DNA from: Sulfurimonas sp. | GTDB taxonomy: Bacteria; Campylobacterota; Campylobacteria; Campylobacterales; Sulfurimonadaceae | Direction of reading: 5' to 3' | Assembly (NCBI GenBank): GCA_030673275.1 | Contig: DAOVJL010000023.1 | Coordinates: 1 to 9,659 of the forward strand | Length of the DNA stretch: 9,659 nucleotides | In this document: in pieces, positions 6,835 through 9,659 of the stretch | Position numbering within the stretch: position 1 is the stretch's first letter | Layout of the letters: every line of letters starts with the position of its first letter | The notes under the pieces: generated by a model | The model's input: the letters and a program-made list of their open reading frames with translations, nothing else | What the model was told of the DNA's origin: nothing | Databases searched by the model: none | Made by a program: the position numbers and the translations under genes

Positions 6835-7527
6835 CTACTTAAGACTATTTAAATATGCAATAATAGCAACGATCTCAGGAATCTCCCCGTTTGCTACTGC
6901 ATCTTTAACATCTTGATCTTTCATATCCGCTGCAATTAGTTTTGCTTCAGCCAATGCTAAAGCATTTGCTTCTGCAACACTACCACCCATTTTAACAATT
7001 TTAGTTGACCCATCTTTCATAGGAATAGGCTTGTTATAAGGAACTGAAAAGAACTCTGCTATTGTTAATTGTTCTGCAAAAGCAGTGTCAATATCAGCAG
7101 CATTTGTGAACATCCAACGGTATGCAGGCATAATTGAACCTGGAACAACACCGGCTGGATCTTTCATATGATTTTCGTGCCAGTCAGTAGTACGGTAGTT
7201 ACCTACACGCATTAAATCCGGACCAGTTCTTTTTGACCCCCAAAGAAAAGGACGGTCATAAGCATACTCACCACTTAAAGAGTAGTGACCATAACGGTCA
7301 GTTTCTGATTTAAATGGACGAATAAGTTGTGAATGACAAGCATTACAACTGTTAGCTATATAAACATGACGACCCGCTAACTCTAAAGTTGAGTATGGAG
7401 CTGTACCGATTACAGGACGAGATTGCTGTGCAAAGTTTGGAAGAATCTCTACTAAACCAGCAAACGAAATTACTAAAAACACACCTACCGCAAAAAAGAA
7501 CGGATGTTTTTCTAACCAATGAAACAT
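6835..7527 (-). CDS. ccoO: cbb3-type cytochrome c oxidase subunit II (mono-haem cytochrome c)
   Basis: A 230-residue protein with one N-terminal membrane anchor (about residues 9-30) and a periplasmic mono-haem c domain. The haem motif is CNACH (61-65) followed by SQLIRPFKSETDRYGHYS, and the likely axial methionine is Met133 in GSIMPAYRWMF. Other family landmarks are FLWGSKRTGPDLMRVGNYR (94-112) and the start MFHWLEKHPFFF. It carries electrons from CcoP to the CcoN active site. A region rich in Ala and acidic residues (about 182-215) precedes the C-terminal helix EIVAIIAYLNSLK. The ATG at 7527 has AAGGA seven bases upstream, and the gap to ccoN is 16 bases. Confidence 0.97.
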   Translation of the reverse strand: MFHWLEKHPFFFAVGVFLVISFAGLVEILPNFAQQSRPVIGTAPYSTLELAGRHVYIANSCNACHSQLIRPFKSETDRYGHYSLSGEYAYDRPFLWGSKRTGPDLMRVGNYRTTDWHENHMKDPAGVVPGSIMPAYRWMFTNAADIDTAFAEQLTIAEFFSVPYNKPIPMKDGSTKIVKMGGSVAEANALALAEAKLIAADMKDQDVKDAVANGEIPEIVAIIAYLNSLK

Positions 7528-7543
7528 AATTTAATCCTTTCTT

Positions 7544-9037
7544 TTAAGCGCCCATAGGCGAAGCATTTTGTAGCTCAGACTCTTCAACAGGACGAGCAGA
7601 CATAGTTTTATAAATGTTATATGCAAACATTAAGAAACCAACTAAGTATAATAGACCACCAACACCACGGATAGCGTAGTAAGGGTGAAGAACAGTTACT
7701 GTATCAATGAAAGAGTAAGCTAAGTTACCAAATTCATCGTGAGCACGCCACATCATACCTTGAGTAATACCGGCAATCCACATTGAAGTGAAGTATAAAG
7801 TAACACCTACAGTTTGAATCCAGAATTGTGCAGCCATTAAACTTTTTGAATAAATTTCACGCTTAAATACACGTGGAGCCATATGGTAAAGAGCAGCCAT
7901 AATCATAAAACCAACCCAACCAAGAGTACCATCATGTACGTGACCAACAATCCAGTCAGTAAAGTGTGCAATCGCGTTAACTGATTTAATTGCTTGAATC
8001 GGACCTTCTAAAGTTGAGAACATATAGAAAGTTGAACCTAGTACCATAAACTTAATCAATGGAGAAGCTGCAACTTGTTGCCACTCGCCCTTCATTGTAA
8101 GAAGCATATTGATAGCAGAACCCCAAGATGGAAGAATCAAGATTATTGAAAAAATTGATGCCATAGTCTGCATCCAATCTGGAACAGTTGAATATAGAAG
8201 ATGGTGACCACCAGCCCATAAATATACAAACATCAATCCCCAGAAAGATAGTAAAGACAACTTATATGAATAAATCGCTTGGCCAGACTCTTTTGGTAAA
8301 AAGTAGTAAATCATCGCAACAATAGGAACAGTAAAACCAAATGCAACTGCATTATGTCCATACCACCATTGAACAAGTGCATCATTTGTACCGGCGTACA
8401 TAGAAACTGAGTGATACCATGCACCAATGCCTGATGTACCATCAGCAGCTGTACCCATAATTGTAGGGATTTCCATATTGTTAAAAAGGTAAAGCATTGC
8501 TATACCTAAGAAAGTAGCAATATAGTACCAAATTGAGATATATAGTGATTTTTCACGGCGAATACCGATAAGACCAAACATACCCATACCAAATATAACC
8601 CATACCACAACTACTGCAATATCGATTGGCCACTCAAATTCAGCATACTCTTTTGAAGTAGTAACACCAGCTAACAGTGATACAACAACCGATACAACTA
8701 CTACTAAATATAGCCAAAAGTGTAATTTCCCCAAAAACATCAATAGTTTTGACTCTGCCATTGATACTTTTAACACACGCTGACCAACATAATACCAAGT
8801 AGCAAAAATACCACTTAGCGTAAAACCAAATATTACTGCATCTGTATGCAGTGGACGAAGACGACTGAAGTTTGTGTATTCAGCAAGACCCTCACCTAGA
8901 ACTAAATTTAGTTCTGGAAAAGCGAGTTGAAAAGCTAAAATAACACCGACGAGCATACCAACAATTCCTAAAATAATTGTTGTAAGCATAAACATCTTTG
9001 CAACCGTATAGTCATACTCTAATGGACGATTCTCCAT
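7544..9037 (-). CDS. ccoN: cbb3-type cytochrome c oxidase catalytic subunit I
   Basis: A 497-residue polytopic inner-membrane protein of the haem-copper oxidase superfamily, C family. It reduces O2 to water at a haem b3-CuB centre and pumps protons. Key residues line up with the Pseudomonas stutzeri enzyme at nearly constant offsets. His64 (RPLHTDAVIFGF) and His368 should ligate the low-spin haem b, and His366 (VGHVHDG) the haem b3. His228, His278 and His279 should bind CuB. Tyr272 (VYLWAGGHH) is the cross-linked tyrosine typical of cbb3 enzymes, and Glu344 (STLEGPIQ) is also kept. The length is normal for the family. The ATG at 9037 has a full AAGGAG at 9045-9050, seven bases upstream. It is the first gene of the operon after the 205-base non-coding stretch; the enzyme class implies high oxygen affinity and microaerobic respiration. 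Confidence 0.98.
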   Translation of the reverse strand: MENRPLEYDYTVAKMFMLTTIILGIVGMLVGVILAFQLAFPELNLVLGEGLAEYTNFSRLRPLHTDAVIFGFTLSGIFATWYYVGQRVLKVSMAESKLLMFLGKLHFWLYLVVVVSVVVSLLAGVTTSKEYAEFEWPIDIAVVVVWVIFGMGMFGLIGIRREKSLYISIWYYIATFLGIAMLYLFNNMEIPTIMGTAADGTSGIGAWYHSVSMYAGTNDALVQWWYGHNAVAFGFTVPIVAMIYYFLPKESGQAIYSYKLSLLSFWGLMFVYLWAGGHHLLYSTVPDWMQTMASIFSIILILPSWGSAINMLLTMKGEWQQVAASPLIKFMVLGSTFYMFSTLEGPIQAIKSVNAIAHFTDWIVGHVHDGTLGWVGFMIMAALYHMAPRVFKREIYSKSLMAAQFWIQTVGVTLYFTSMWIAGITQGMMWRAHDEFGNLAYSFIDTVTVLHPYYAIRGVGGLLYLVGFLMFAYNIYKTMSARPVEESELQNASPMGA

Positions 9038-9102
9038 ATATAGACTCCTTAAAGATTCAAAACAATTAAGTCTTTTTAAATTATGACAAATTTATTAGAC
9101 TA

Positions 9103-9126
9103 ATTAACAGTAGTATATTAACAGTA
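9103..9126. repeat. Tandem 10-bp direct repeat with 14-bp period
   Basis: ATTAACAGTA occurs at 9103-9112 and again at 9117-9126. On the minus strand each copy starts inside or next to a TATACT box, so this looks like either duplicated promoter DNA or tandem half-sites. No known motif is claimed. Confidence 0.4.
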
Positions 9127-9128
9127 TA

Positions 9129-9152
9129 AATATTTAAGATTTCTTAAATATT
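9129..9152. promoter_or_regulatory. Perfect 11-bp inverted repeat, candidate operator
   Basis: The arms AATATTTAAGA and TCTTAAATATT are exact reverse complements separated by two bases. The core TTAAGATTTCTTAA has the 5-4-5 layout of CRP/FNR-family boxes (compare FNR TTGAT-N4-ATCAA, and as I recall TTAAC-N4-GTTAA for Campylobacter NssR), although the half-site differs. On the minus strand it directly abuts TATACT at 9123-9128. A bound protein there would cover the -35 region and repress that promoter, or could activate one further downstream. Low GC makes some chance palindromes likely, but an 11-bp perfect one here is notable. Confidence 0.45.
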
Positions 9153-9237
9153 GACATAATTATGACAAATTTAAAAATTCTATTAATTTATTTCTTTAAT
9201 TTAACGCTTAAGTAACACTAAATAGTTAGAAGGGGGA

Positions 9238-9268
9238 AGTTTTTATCTTTTTATTAAAGATAAAAACT
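9238..9268 (-). terminator. AT-rich 13-bp hairpin over the carA stop codon (terminator-like, not classical)
   Basis: AGTTTTTATCTTT (9238-9250) and AAAGATAAAAACT (9256-9268) are perfect reverse complements around a five-base loop. The stem covers the last codons of carA, its TAA stop and five bases beyond. In the carA transcript it would be followed by UCCCCCUUCU and not by a run of U, and the stem is poor in G and C, so it does not meet the usual intrinsic terminator pattern. It may instead protect the 3' end or help end carA transcription before the ccoN promoter. Confidence 0.35.
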
Positions 9269-9659
9269 CATTGAAGATGTATCTGCTCTCTTTTGGACCA
9301 GGACTAGACTCTGGATGATGTTGTACAGAAAATATTGGAGAGTCATTATATTTTAGACCCTCAATTGTATTATCAAAAAGGTTTGAGTGTGTAACTTCAG
9401 CAATCTCTACGATATTATCCGGAACATTATAATTATGATTTTGTGCTGTAATCTCTACCAAACCAGTTTTTATATTTTTTACAGGATGATTTCCACCATG
9501 ATGACCAAACTTTAGTTTAAATGTATCATATCCATGGGAGATAGATAACAGTTGGTGTCCGAGACAGATTCCAAACATAGGAACTTTCGCTGCTATTAGT
9601 TTTTTAATCTGCTCTTGCTCTTTTTTAAGCACAAGTGGGTCACCAGGACCATTTGACAA
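9243..9659 (-). CDS. carA: Carbamoyl-phosphate synthase small (glutaminase) subunit, 5' end outside window
   Basis: The last 138-139 codons of CarA, which hydrolyses glutamine and channels ammonia to CarB for carbamoyl phosphate in arginine and pyrimidine synthesis. The class I glutamine amidotransferase domain is clear. The oxyanion segment LSNGPGDP opens the visible part, then the nucleophile Cys32 of this fragment in GICLGHQLL, FGHHGGNHPV, and the catalytic His115 and Glu117 in VQHHPESSPGPKES. PGPKES distinguishes CarA from GuaA, TrpG and PabA. The TTG at the window edge is an internal Leu codon and not a start; the N-terminal CarA domain lies to the right of the window. It is followed by 205 non-coding bases, so it is probably not part of the ccoNOQP operon. 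Confidence 0.95.
   Translation of the reverse strand: MSNGPGDPLVLKKEQEQIKKLIAAKVPMFGICLGHQLLSISHGYDTFKLKFGHHGGNHPVKNIKTGLVEITAQNHNYNVPDNIVEIAEVTHSNLFDNTIEGLKYNDSPIFSVQHHPESSPGPKESRYIFNEFLSLIKR

Larger units (their letters stand above)
9079..9172. repeat. Two 15-bp direct repeats flanking the dyad
   Basis: The exact sequence AATTATGACAAATTT occurs at 9079-9093 and 9158-9172, 79 bp apart. The right copy also forms part of an imperfect 18-bp palindrome, TTGACATAATTATGACAA (9151-9168, one mismatched pair). Both copies lie in the ccoN upstream region on either side of the inverted repeat, so they may be binding sites for one regulator. The function is unknown. Confidence 0.45.
9038..9242 (-). promoter_or_regulatory. 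Upstream control region of the ccoNOQP operon
   Basis: This 205-base, strongly AT-rich gap between carA and ccoN has no convincing open frame on either strand. Two TATACT hexamers on the minus strand (9123-9128 and 9112-9117) and a CATAAT (9080-9085) could serve as -10 elements. No good -35 stands near them, which is normal for sigma-70 promoters in Campylobacterota. Several short repeats listed separately cluster at 9079-9172. The ccoN ribosome binding site AAGGAG is at 9045-9050. The start of transcription cannot be fixed from sequence. Confidence 0.55.

Noticed and set aside
9151..9156. TTGACA on the plus strand as a -35 element
   Set aside because: No plausible -10 at the right distance and no plus-strand gene follows; it is better seen as part of an imperfect palindrome.
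9657..9659. TTG at the right edge as a start codon giving MSNGPGDP
   Set aside because: LSNGPGDP is an internal conserved segment of the CarA glutaminase domain, so TTG encodes Leu and the gene continues beyond the window.
1..9659. CRISPR arrays, insertion sequences, tRNA or rRNA genes, phage or defence islands
   Set aside because: No regularly spaced repeats, transposase motifs, terminal inverted repeats or structural RNA signatures were seen; the gene content is conserved core metabolism and repair. The Cas4-like motif at the end of AddB belongs to the AddB nuclease family and is not a CRISPR gene.

Overview
The window most likely comes from a Campylobacterota (Epsilonproteobacteria) chromosome, probably a Sulfurimonas-like or related sulfur/hydrogen-oxidising member. 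The DNA is AT-rich and almost wall-to-wall coding. It carries a complete ccoN-ccoO-ccoQ-ccoP set for a cbb3-type cytochrome c oxidase, followed by a group of small membrane proteins (a DUF4006-type protein, FixH) and an addB-addA pair of the kind found in this phylum. From memory, Campylobacter jejuni keeps much the same order (the Cj1481c to Cj1490c area). The genus call is an inference.

All genes lie on the minus strand, so transcription runs from high to low coordinates. At the right edge (9243-9659) is the 3' end of carA, the glutaminase subunit of carbamoyl-phosphate synthetase. A 205-base AT-rich gap (9038-9242) follows and is the only sizeable non-coding stretch. It holds a perfect 11-bp inverted repeat, two kinds of short direct repeat and candidate -10 boxes, and it probably contains the promoter and control sites of the oxidase operon. 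Next come ccoN, ccoO, ccoQ and ccoP with gaps of 9-16 bases. After ccoP are a DUF4006-type 71-residue protein, a 29-residue single-helix membrane protein easily missed by gene finders, a signal-peptide protein with a membrane-anchored C-terminus (TPM-like), and a FixH-family protein. Only 23 bases later comes addB, whose stop overlaps the start of addA. addA runs off the left edge.

Functionally, the right two thirds encode the terminal oxidase of microaerobic respiration (catalytic CcoN, mono-haem CcoO, di-haem CcoP, small CcoQ) with probable assembly or accessory membrane proteins. The left 4.2 kb encode the AddAB helicase-nuclease for double-strand-break repair. No terminator-like structure separates the two, and spacing or overlap suggests a single long transcription unit from ccoN to addA. 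The points most worth following are the 29-residue protein, the unexplained accessory cluster, the operator-like dyad upstream of ccoN, and the unexpected density of ACATGT in addAB.
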